From: Pomacea canaliculata
Taxonomy: Eukaryota > Mollusca > Gastropoda > Architaenioglossa > Ampullariidae
Assembly: GCF_003073045.1 (NCBI RefSeq)
Contig: NC_037602.1
Span: 1,612,001-1,676,000 of the forward strand
Direction of reading: 5' to 3'
DNA length: 64,000 nucleotides
Positions 1-11,095 of the stretch are shown here, one piece after another. The notes beneath the pieces are model-generated. The model made no database searches. It was given only the letters and a program-made list of their open reading frames with translations, and was not told the DNA's origin. A program made the position numbers and the translations under genes. Within the stretch, counting starts at the first letter, position 1; each line of letters starts with the position of its first letter.

Positions 1-203
1 TCAACCGCACTCTCGATGATGTGTGTTTATTCCACTTTATGCTCCGTGAATTCTCTGGACTAATTCCCGATAACTCAGTTTCTTGGTGACAGAATGGACG
101 ACCTCGAGCGTCTAGCAGTTAACAATAACGACGACCACCACCACCACAACCGTTATTATTGTTGACAGCTATTCTTCCTCTGTCTGTGTCTTGTCGTTCA
201 CAG

Positions 204-3200
204 CTCAAAGTGACGATGAAAAGTTCAAGAACATCGAAAATGAATTCTGGTCATGGCGCATGCGCGACGCCCCGCAGTTCGCCACCCAAGTGGGTGACCA
301 CAGCTACAACGACATCCTCGAGTCCTTCGACATCTCCGTCTACCAGACTCGCAAGGTACTGTGTTGTTTACTAGACTCGCAAGGTACTGTGTTGTTTACA
401 GACTCGCAAGGTAGTGTGTTGTTTACAGACTCGCAAGGTTGTTGTTTACAGACTCGCAAGGTTGTTGTTTACCACACTTACAATGCAATCAACGCTGGTC
501 AGACCCTGCAAGTGCAGACATACGCCGCCATATTGTGTCCCCTGACGTACTTGACCTAACGGTCACCTGATGACGTCAGTCTGTTACCTGTGTGAGGAGG
601 GTGAGCTGACAGATCGCCATCTTTTTGACAGGACAAGGTCCGCGAGTTCCTGGCCAAGCTTGATGGTGTCCACCCTGGTTCTCTACCAACAAATCGTGAT
701 CTGGATTTTGCCATCTTCAAAGAGCATCTGCAGACAGCTCAAGATGGCTTCGCATTTAACATGTAATGTTCACGAGTTTATCTCTTGATAAAAAGTAGCA
801 AATAAATATAGAAATAAATAATAAATATAGTTAATAAGAAAGTAAATGATATTTGCATTTTAGTCTCGCGTCTTCAGTGAAAAATGTGAAGTGTATTTGA
901 ATCTCTCGAGAACTGCAAAGCAGGCATGATGCAAAAACAATCTTGCTGAAAATTGTTTAGAAAACATCCTGTGTGTGAATTTGTATATATATGTATGTGC
1001 GAGAGTGAATGAAACACTGAACACAGCCCGTCTGTCCCACTCTGCCAGGCTCCAGATTGTAAACCCAGTGAACTTCCTGGAGGGGATCACGGGAGACCCA
1101 GCCAGCTTCCATGTTTACCTGCCATTTTCGACTGTTGGCGACTTCGAAAACTACATCCAGAGGCTGACTCTTTTACCTAAGCAGGTGAGCTTACCTGAGA
1201 TGACTTGGGTAGCAATGTGCATAATCAGGATTGTTTTTAGTACCAGCAGCATCTTTCCCCCCCCCCCCTACCATTCATATAAATGTGTGTGTGTGTGTGT
1301 GAGAGAGAGAAGATTGTCATCGTATCGGATGATAGTTACAGACGAAGGGATACAAAGTCGAGATAATGTCAAAGGTAAAATAAGATTAACACAAACCTCA
1401 CACATGCTGTAAGTCACTTGGGACGAGGACAGTGCACCACGTGACATTAATGAGAATGTTTTTATCAGCTTTTTAAGATGTAATTAACGTCCATAATTTC
1501 TTACTTTCGAAATCACATACGAAGAAAAAGAGAAGTTTATCGAATATACTCTATACAGATATTTACTTCTGTTACAGATTGATGAGAAAATAGAACTGAT
1601 GAAAATCTCGATCCAACTAAAACACACTCTGCACAACGTGTCTGTGGTAAGTGTCAACACTGTACGTTACGGCCACCGCCACCCGACCCCGGGGGTCAGC
1701 CCTAGAAAACGCGCCGGCCACAGGTGTGGACACCTTGTGGTTACCACAGTGCAGTCTAGAATTGTAATTCCACACGTAAATGAATAAATACATAAGAGAG
1801 AAAACACTGGAACCTTTAGGAATCGTTCCACCATGGATTACTTCCTGTTAAATCCCGAAAAAAAAAATCAACCAATCAGGTATTTCGTTATGTTTGAAAG
1901 TAGGCGAAGGTTTAGTTGTTCAAGCGCCATCTTGAAGTTGGTTGCATTTACTCAATTCAACTTGGATTTGTACTCAAACAACCGAAAATGAGAAGAAAAC
2001 AGTAAGTAACATTTAAATTCAAGTGTATATTCTAATAAAATATAATTTTTGTGTACTTTTATGTGTGTGTGTGTGCGTAGGAATTTTATAAATATTTTTT
2101 CTTAATGTCGCATTTTTGATCTACTTTCCGATTTGTGATTTCTCTGTCCTGTACAGTTACAGTCTTGATTTTACTACAAGAACAGAAAACGTATATTTGT
2201 TAAAATTTACACCACGAAAATGGATTTAAAATGCTCTTTCAAACGGAGTATCACAGATAGTTGTTTTTATTCTAAGTTAATAAATATAACTTTTTAAAAA
2301 TACCGGTCAAAATTTCATTGGCGGGCATTCGCCCTACGTAGACCAGGGGAGCGCAGGTTACCATGGTTACTACAGTCGCGTACACTGAAAGGTCATCAAG
2401 TGGCTTACACAGTGTTGACGAAAGTATAAATTAATGATTTTGTGGTAATTATATGATCTTTGTCATCAAGTGAATAGTAATTCATTGACAACAGTATGAA
2501 GAGCTTCGATGATGTATAATCCTACCTGAATATATGATGATGACGATGATGATGCTGATGATTGCTTTAGGTGGGGGTCATACCACAGATCGAAAAACTT
2601 CTTTCGGTCAACGACACGGAGTCGCCGTTGTATGCTCCGCCCTTCACGACCAAACTGAACGAATCGTCCGTCTCGGAAGACAAAAAGTAAGAATCTTCAA
2701 AGAATGGAAACAAAAGGGTTCAGTCACCACTTTCAGGTGAGGGTTGGTGATCGTGTGGGAGTGGGACAGTAATCGCCAAAATTCACTTTGCCAGTAAGAT
2801 TTACGGATTAGCTAGCCAAGAGTGAGAGCTTGAAGGCTTTGTCAATATCTTTAATAAAGCGTCTTCATCAAATGACACTGAGGTCAATGAAGTAAACAAT
2901 GAACAAGATGGAACACATGTAACATCAGTAACACAGCTACAGTCTCCAGTGGTCAGTGTGTTGTTGTTGTTGCTGTCACAGGGAGTCAGTGAGGACCAGA
3001 GCTCTCGCAGCTGTTGGCCATGTCAAGGAGGCTCTGAGACGACTGAAGACGTTTCTGGAAGACGAGTACATGCCGAACACGCGCACCACGTGGGGGGTAG
3101 GGGGACTGCCCAACGGCACGGCGCTGTACGAGCAGTGTCTGCGCTACCACACCAGCACCGACATGACCCCGCAACAGGTTCACGACCTCGGCCTCAGCGA

Positions 3201-6200
3201 GATGGCGCGCATCCAGACCAACATGCAGGCCGTGAGTGCAGCTCTCCTCATGGACTTGTAAAGTCACTTTACAGCAACATCTCACTGAGTGCAGTGGGCT
3301 GACGAAGTAACTGCGTGCGAGACCATACATCCAGACTTTTGTACACCATTATCACCAATTATTAGAAAAGTGTAAAAAAAAAACCACAACTTTACTGGTT
3401 AATTGTTTAAACATAACTTACTGTTTAAAATCAGATTAGTACTGTTTATTGCTACCATAGCCATCCATCTTTTGAAAAGACATATTGCGTAAATGATCCT
3501 TAACTGAACATGTCTTTAAACAGATTTTTTTCTGGCTGGAATTTTATAATTAATAAAAAAAACAATACACCTGTAGTGCGGGATGCAAACACACAAGTCT
3601 GTACTTTATTGCTGCCGCAGGCTCTCAACAGGCTCAAGTTCAATGGCAGCATCCAGCAGTTCTACGAAGACATCCGCCATAATCCTCAGTTTCACAAGAA
3701 CACTTCGGCAAGTGTGATCTCTTCCAGAACTGAAATATTTGTAACACTTTAAGAAAGGCTTGAAATGATCGTACACACGCTTACTAGTTTATATATATTT
3801 GCTTACTGCTTGGCTGATTTATGTATTTGTTTACTTATTTATAATTTGAAGCGCTACTCGTTAGTTTAATTTTGTCAAACATTGTCCATCTTTTCCATCT
3901 TTTCATCTGAATTAATAGCTTTCTTTTTTTTTCTCATTATGACGGTTTCTATGATTTGCTGTGCAGGAGGAGCTGTTGGACACCTATAAAGACTATGTCA
4001 AGATAATCACACTTAAACTATCTTTGCTTTTCAAGAACATTCCAGATTATCCTCTTAGGTGAGAAATGATATCCCTCAGATACATGGAATGGAATTGAGA
4101 TGATTGAAATCGTCGTAATGAAGTAGTTCCGGTTTGTTTATCGTTAGTGCACCGTAGAATTATAGTTTATAGTTCCGATTGTTTACTTTAGTGCACCGTA
4201 GAATTACTACAGAAATGTGAAAACTTTTGCCCGAGTCCCTGGTGTCAGCTCCCACCAAACTATCTTTTGTCCTCTTGTGAGTTGTACGGACATCCTTTGA
4301 GAGAGTGCTGGGAGTGTAAACACATGGAGTATCTACATAGTAAACATGATGCTAGAAAGCTTTCATTTAAATATAAACACTTGTTTAGAGATCACAGAAC
4401 CCATTTTGTAATACTGTTCCAGAATTCTTCCGATGACTTTCGATGGCCCACTAGGTTTTTACCAAAGTGGATCTCCAGATGGCAAAGTTCCGGGAACATT
4501 TTATGCAAATGTAATGAATCCTGCCAACACGTGAGCTTCGTTCGTTTATTCTCTTGGCGATACATTGATAAACATGTTGCGTGTGTGATACAACATAAAA
4601 TACTATAATTACAGATTATGGTCATTTGTTAGCACAGAGGGTGTGACTGATTATATTGTTATCTACAGCAGCAGCCTGGTCATGGACAAGTGAACTCTTG
4701 ATCTCTGTTCATCTGTTTCTTGCTGCCATCAATATTTTTAAAACATTATTTTCTGATGCAGCACCACCATCACCCTGATGTCACTGGTTCTCCATGAAAC
4801 CATTCCAGGACACCACCTACAGGTAGCACCACGATCTGTGTAGTCACTCAAGTGTAACAGCCAACAGTTGTCTGACAAACTCTAAAGTTAGCCACATTGA
4901 CCAACACACTAACACACGCACAAACCATCACACACACGAGTGCACACACATTTGTACCTACACACACGCACGAACACAACACAAACTTACAATGACACAA
5001 TGCATGCAAGCTGTTTTATGTGGACATGCTTCATGAACTCATCCTATTTTTCTAATAATAAATAGACATTAACAAAGATGTGATTCTCGTCCTTTGTCAG
5101 AGCATCTACTCGCTGGCGACAAGACTACCTCCCTACCGAGCTTTCATTGAGGACAGCAACTACTACAGGATGCCGGCCACCTTCCCCATCAACACGGCGC
5201 ACATCGAGGTCAGAGTTCACACGGTGACAGGGTGTCCTCTGTACTTTAGTTCAGGACTTTAGTACATGTCTCAGTGAACATATTGCTTTTAGCTTTTCCT
5301 AGCTTAACATAACTTTAACTCTTTGTCCTTTAAACTTTCTCGTCACCACTGTTACTCGTTTGGTTTTTATTTATTTTGTGAACAAACCAGAACAGTTTTT
5401 TATCTTATTGTATTGATGTTGTCTTCTAATACCCGGGTAATTCCGTCTTACTACAATAATCAGGGTGTGTACCTCCTCCATGGCAGGGCTGGGGGCTGTA
5501 CGCGGAGTTCCTTGGCGAGGAGATGGGCGTGTACACCGACGACTACATGCTGTAGGTCAACTGCTTCTTGTAATGTTTGTACACAGTCTGTTTAAACTAG
5601 AAAGTTTTTATCTTAAAGAAAATTTTGTTTCTTTTATTTTATCCTCAAAAAAATCCTTTGTGTATCTTTTAAAGTTTCTGGGTAATGTTTACAATGTCTA
5701 GAAGGTCTGGCGCAGGCGCAGTCACATCATTGCTAAATGTGTCAGCACTTTACTGAAGTAATGTACACCACCCGTATATGTTTACCTCTCACCACACTAC
5801 ACACCTGTTGTAGTCAATACAAACAGAGACTGTGTCCTGTGTAACAAAGTCCAGTATGAAGTGTGTTCATGCTGTTTGTGTTTCAGGATGGGGCGCTACT
5901 CCGATGAAATATTCCGTGCCGTGCGGCTTGTGGTGGACACAGGGCTTCACTACTTTGGGTAGGTCGTCCTTCTTGTACCGACTTTACAGGTGTGCACAGG
6001 CTCCGTGATTCAAATGTGTACAACTGTGTTTCCACTTACAAACCGTCGATTCCATCGTTCTGTAAAAGTTAGGGACAATCGGTTTTCTCGGAAAGGCCTC
6101 CTCGCGTCTCTACTTTTAGTATTACTTTTATTATTAGTATTGCTGCTTGTCCCACCATCATCTGACTGTTGACTGTTTTGACAAGCTGGGAGCGAGAGCG

Positions 6201-6988
6201 AGCCATTGAGTTCATCGTCAACAACACGGCGGAGTCGCGCCACTCCGCGCAGGTGGAGACAGACCGTTACCTGACATGGCCGGGCCAGGCCACCGCCTAC
6301 AAGATCGGCGAGATCAAGCTGAAGGACCTGAGGACAAGTGCCAGAACAGCCCTAGGTACTCACTCACTCACTTTGTCACGTGACACAGGTTGTCGGGTAG
6401 CAATAAAATAATGGGAAGGGGGGTATGAGGAGCAACATCCAAACATCGGGAAAGCTGTGTGTTTTCACAAAGGTTCTGCAAGAAGGAAAGACAAGATGTC
6501 TCCAGTCACAAAGTCTTGGGAGGACAATGGCGGGAAGAGATGAGTCAACATTAGAATCACTGAAATAAGTTTTAGAAATAAGATAGAAACTGTTTAGTGA
6601 GGGACTGAGGAAAGATACTAGCAATGCAGGACCAACTACAGAATTCGTCATTGTCGTTATCATCGTAACGAATTACTGATTGGTAGAGGCAATATCATGA
6701 TAACGGATTTTTTAATAATAAGAAATTGGAATCTACTGTTGATATTTTCCAGGTAACAATTTTGACATTCGTGATTTCCATTCACTGATTTTGGACAATG
6801 GCGTGATGTCCCTGGACCTTCTAGAACAACTTGTCAATGAGTGGATCTCCTCTCGCCTCACCTCAACTACAACCTCACCAACATCTTCCGGTGCAACATG
6901 GATGTTGGACATGGGGTGGAGCAAACCTCTGCTGTGGTCGACTTTAGTTTGTTGGAGTGTAAAAAAACTCTGTGGGCGAATCTTCTAA
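204..6988 (+). CDS. DUF885-family predicted zinc metallopeptidase, copy 1 (5' partial)
   Basis: Coding exons: 204-355, 632-762, 1049-1184, 1578-1646, 2571-2686, 2982-3231, 3621-3707, 3967-4058, 4423-4530, 4762-4822, 5101-5208, 5487-5551, 5887-5958, 6186-6355, 6753-6988. Phases join into 616 residues plus stop. The first exon needs one base from upstream, so the start and the probable signal peptide lie outside the window. Family hallmarks seen: HETIPGHH in exon 4762-4822 (predicted Zn ligands and catalytic Glu), GWGLYAEFLGEE in 5487-5551 and YLTWPGQATAYK in 6186-6355. Known for the family: DUF885 (PF05960) proteins carry an HExxxGH site and are thought to be metallopeptidases; the substrate is unknown. 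The intron after 3707 starts with GC rather than GT. The tail after about 6850 differs from copies 4 and 5 and resembles only copy 2. It is the first of five tandem copies. Confidence 0.9.
346..474 (+). repeat. Minisatellite built from the exon-3 splice donor (copy 1)
   Basis: About five tandem units start at the true exon end (CAGACTCGCAAG, then gtactg). Each unit repeats ACTCGCAAGGT followed by TGTTGTTTAC. The first unit holds the real donor at 355/356; the others lie in the intron and carry the same donor-like sequence. The later units are shortened. Confidence 0.9.
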
Positions 6989-9900
6989 ACACCTACTAAA
7001 ATCTGTAAACATTTTGTTGTTGTTTTTTATTGCTTCGCTTGTCGATCTACTGAGTTAGTATTTTCACAAGATGAGTGTAATCGGAGAACTTGTTACCCAG
7101 ACTCTGCTCACAAAAAGACAACAAACCTCACAGGACTTGGTGTCTACAGGAAGTAGTCGCAGGCACTACTGTGCCTCATCCCTGTGTATAGGACGCGATG
7201 TGGTGTCAATGACCGTCTCTATACACAGAGGCTGAAACAATAGTTTACATGATTTTGTATTGTTTGTCTGTCAGCCACACCCTAGGTGTTAGTAGCTGTG
7301 AACATACATATGCAATCTCATTTTTGTGCGTTCGCGAGCGCGAGCGTGTCTGCTCCAGAGAAACATATTCACCTGAAGTTCTTTTGAAAATTGTTTGATT
7401 CAAGACCTATCCAGTATAACTGAGGCTGTTGCTGAATTAAAAAATATGTACCTTCTGTTGCCTACCTTGAAATGTGTTTATTATATTTTTAGAAGCATCT
7501 TCTGTCCTCGGTTATTAGCAGGTGACTATTGGAAGCTAGTCGTGTCTGACAGCCATGGTCTGTGTACTTAATCTCGTGATGTCTCACCTTGAGGCCTGAT
7601 GACTCACCTGGTCATGAGACGTGGGCGTGAAATATATTTTATATGTGTGTATATATCGGAGATGGTCCTTGGTACCTTGTATTTGACCCCACGTGACTCA
7701 GACAGCTCCCCTCCCCCCGGATCGCTGGTGTGGCCCACGTGACAATATTATTACAGTTCATCTTCAGTCTCCTCCGCTTCTGGTGCTTGTGTTACAGTAA
7801 AGTCGTGTGAGAGTGTGCATTTGTGTGTGTGTGCGTACGTTTGTGAGTGCGTGCATTTGTGAGTGTGTGTGTGTGTGCGTGCGTGCTGCACATACACACT
7901 GGAGCAGAACGTGAAAGGCGAGACATCTATGAAGTACATGACATGTAAATGCTGTGAACTGTAAACAGCTCTGTGTAAGTGTTCACAGCCCCGTCTGCAG
8001 TAAAGTGAGGGTTGGTGGGGGGGGGGGGGGACAGTTAACCATCTAACGGTCATGGAATGTTTCTAGTGTTAACCTCAAATACCATTCTGCCATTAATGTT
8101 CATGATGAAGACACAGTGTGTGAAATGCAATGCCTAGTGTATTAAAACAAGAAAGTGCGTGTAATTAACATGTTCACAAATTACAATGATAACACAAAGA
8201 AATATCACTCAGATACCGAGGGTCTGTATCACAAGATTTCCTCAGACTTTTCTCCCTAAATTAGAAAAAGAAAAGCTGATGAGGTCTACATTCTGCTATT
8301 GTCACAAGAGTCGAGATGATTCGGGCTGAGACAATGTGATGACTGCCGAGTGCATGTCCCCTCCACACTGAGCATGAACTGCACGTGAACTGCACGTGAA
8401 CATCTCCCTTCTTCTAGTGTTAGTTCACCCTCCTTGCTCGTCAGTGATGATAATCCCACAATATTGTTTCTGTAATCACGGTACCAGAGGCATTTTCTCC
8501 ACTGAAGACAGAGGGGAATGGACACAAACTAGGTTCTAAAGGGTCGCTACGGGTAGTTCCACACAGAGATACGAACCACCATGAGTTCAGGCACACACAG
8601 GGAAGGCGAGGGGAATATTTGGTTGACCCGATATTTATTTCTTGCAATTCATCCGTAATCCTGCGGCATCAATAACCGGTATCGGTAATTAACGATAGAA
8701 TTTTAATTTAAGATACCTTTTTTGTAGATATTTGAACATTCATTTCATCCCCGATGAGTCCACCACTAAAGTGCAAACTTCGGTGAGAGTCCGTATGGAC
8801 CCCAGCGGCCGTTAGAGGGTTAAGTGGAGGAATATAACGACGAGAGGTGTCACCCACACACTTGAATTGAAAGTGTACTTCACAGCTACTTCATGGTCTG
8901 ATAGCAGGCACCCGGTCATTCACCTGGCAATAAGCGTGCAGGAGCTGGAGGTTGGGGTAAGGTAAAGGTAAAGGTCAGCCCCTAACCTGTTCATATCCTT
9001 TAGGTGCAGGTGTTAGAGACTGCATGTTTCTGTACCTGGCTACCTTGAGTATTTTATGTATCTGATGTATTTGTCATCACCACTAGACTAGTCATCTACT
9101 GTCTCATCGTCACAATCATACTACACTAGTCACTGGCATCCCACTTGTCATCAGTGTGATGTCATCTGTCTGTTGACATCTTGTGTCACAAACACCAGAC
9201 ACCTGACTGTCACAGTGTGCAAGGTACGTCTCACCTTCTGTTTGTTGTTTCTAATATATATTTTACTGCTTCTGTTTTACCACATTATCTCTATATTTCT
9301 GCTTTTCTTCTTTTCCTCAACTTTTCCTATTTCTATATTTTTATTTTATTTCTGTGGTTCCGTACTTCTGCGTTCCTTATGTCTTTTGTTGACCTTTTGT
9401 GTTCATCTTTGCCATGAACCGCCAGAATTTCGTGTTTGTAAACAACCATAAAACCATCATGACCACATGGCATCACATGTTTATAGCGATGAATAAACTG
9501 TTTTACTGTGGTTTGTGTATGAAGATGAAGCCATTGGCCATTGTCACGCTCTTTACAAACCAGTCCATCAAATCCTGGAACTGGATGACAGTCGAGGTGC
9601 CACCTGGTATCGCCAGCCTCCTCCACACACACAGGGACACGTGTTCTGTTTGTAGTTCGACCTGTTTAGAGGCAAGATAACAATAATCCTTAGCTTTTAA
9701 CTGATGTAGGACACAATAAACATTTGTTTACATGTTTAGATACGCCTCAGCACACCGACTGCAAGCTGTAAATCAAAGCTGTGGTGGCTAGTCGGAGTAG
9801 ATAGTAAAGTGTGTACAGTATATGGAACGGTCTTTACCTTGACCTTTTTCTTTTTTCTTTCTGTTTTAACCGCCAGACCCGAGGCCAAAGTTAGCTTGAA

Positions 9901-10480
9901 GGTGACACCGGACTTGTAACCGACTTATTATGTCATGTCACACGCCGACTGTGCCAATATCTACAGAGCCTCTATTTACATGCCACAGGTATGCAGGAGA
10001 GCTACTTACTACTAGTGTGGACATTGACCTTTGACACTCAAATGTGTGCTGCATTCTTTCAAAACAAATTCTCTGTACAGCGAGCCAAGTAGTTTGACAA
10101 ACTGAAACGAAACGATGGATGGAGTGGGAGGCTTGAATTTACAGTTAGGTTGATATCGCCGATATCTACTGATATCTACTGATATCTACTGATATCTACT
10201 GATATCTACTGATATCTACTGATATCTACTGATATCTCTAAACAACCCAAACCACTCAGGTTGGTCTTTAATGAAGGCAGCAATCAATATTCTCAGTTTC
10301 TTGTCAATACTTGAATGGAATCTTTGGATCCGTCGTACTGCAAAGTTTTTAAATTGTCCAAGAGACAGCCACTGGGTCAATAACTTTGTACCAAGCAGGA
10401 GACCAACATTCTGTTATTGACTGTTGACAAGGACACGAGGACTGAGCACATCCTGTGTCACAACAACTGCTGCTTCACAG
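6989..10480. other. Intergenic region between DUF885 copies 1 and 2
   Basis: No conserved coding exon is visible on either strand. Contents: a TG-rich microsatellite near 7815-7890, a 14-G run at 8017-8030, a T-rich stretch near 9240-9350 and the 10-bp tandem array at 10161-10237. The reading frames at 9173-9680 have low-complexity composition and no splice-phase or family support. Confidence 0.6.
10161..10237. repeat. 10-bp tandem repeat (GATATCTACT)
   Basis: Seven perfect units of GATATCTACT followed by a partial unit, upstream of the copy 2 promoter. The units are identical, which suggests recent expansion and likely length polymorphism. Confidence 0.95.
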
Positions 10481-11095
10481 TTTATTGACGGCAGTAAACG
10501 GAGGAAAAGAGATCTTAACACTCTCACCTCCAGACCACGTGCTGCAGCTTGCAGTGGAGCAGAACTAAATAAAGCTTCTGTTGCTATGGAGACACACATT
10601 TGTAGGAGTTTTATATTATCCATTGAGATATGAATACGTGTATTTATTTATTTATTTATTCCTTGAGCGATAGATGCTGCAAATGGCGGCTTGCATACGG
10701 GTCTGCCACTGATGGACCAATGGGGTGATGGACACGTTGACACATTCCATGTCTAGTAGCAACTAAATTTATGACAGCAGTAAAAACAACAAACAACGGA
10801 TAACGGATATAAATACTGAAGCCTACAGACCCCGGACTGCAGTTTCCAGTGAGACAGACACCTGACAAAGCTGCCGTTACCATGGAAGTACGTATTGGAC
10901 TGAATGGTCATTATGTAATGATATACCAATATGTTTATTTATTTATTTATTACTTGAATGATCCATGCTGCAAACAGCGAGTTGCACAGGGCCACCAATG
11001 GACCAGTGGAGGTGGGGTGGAGGTGGGGTGGCTGTGCTGGATGTCTCCCATGATGCTGTTGTCATAGATTAACACGTTCATTCCATGACTAAAGA
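10480..11095 (+). repeat. Local tandem duplication of promoter plus first exon of copy 2
   Basis: Segments about 10480-10770 and 10770-11095 align along their length: a GCAGTAAA stretch, a CTGCAG/TTGCAGTGGAG-like stretch, a short ATGGA(G/A), a TTTATTTATTTATT run, then GATAGATGCTGCAAA versus GATCCATGCTGCAAA, ATGGACCA(A/G)TGG and CATTCCATG. The downstream unit has ATGGAA followed by the good donor gtacgt and is the likely live first exon. The upstream unit has ATGGAG followed by acacac, so its donor is lost, and its TATA motif is not obvious. Confidence 0.75.
10808..10815 (+). promoter_or_regulatory. TATA box of DUF885 copy 2
   Basis: TATAAATA lies 74 bp before the proposed start codon, leaving room for a short 5' UTR. 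Position and sequence fit a core promoter. No transcript evidence is available. Confidence 0.6.

Noticed and set aside
4667-4700. Extra exon before copy 1 exon 12
   Set aside because: The other copies have no exon here, and exons 4423-4530 and 4762-4822 already join in phase.
8017-8030. G-quadruplex
   Set aside because: It is a single run of 14 G next to simple repeats. This is compatible with a quadruplex, but nothing nearby suggests function.
9173-9680. Hydrophobic frame that could be a membrane protein
   Set aside because: It arises from a T-rich intergenic tract, is contradicted by overlapping frames on both strands, and has no conserved motif or splice context.
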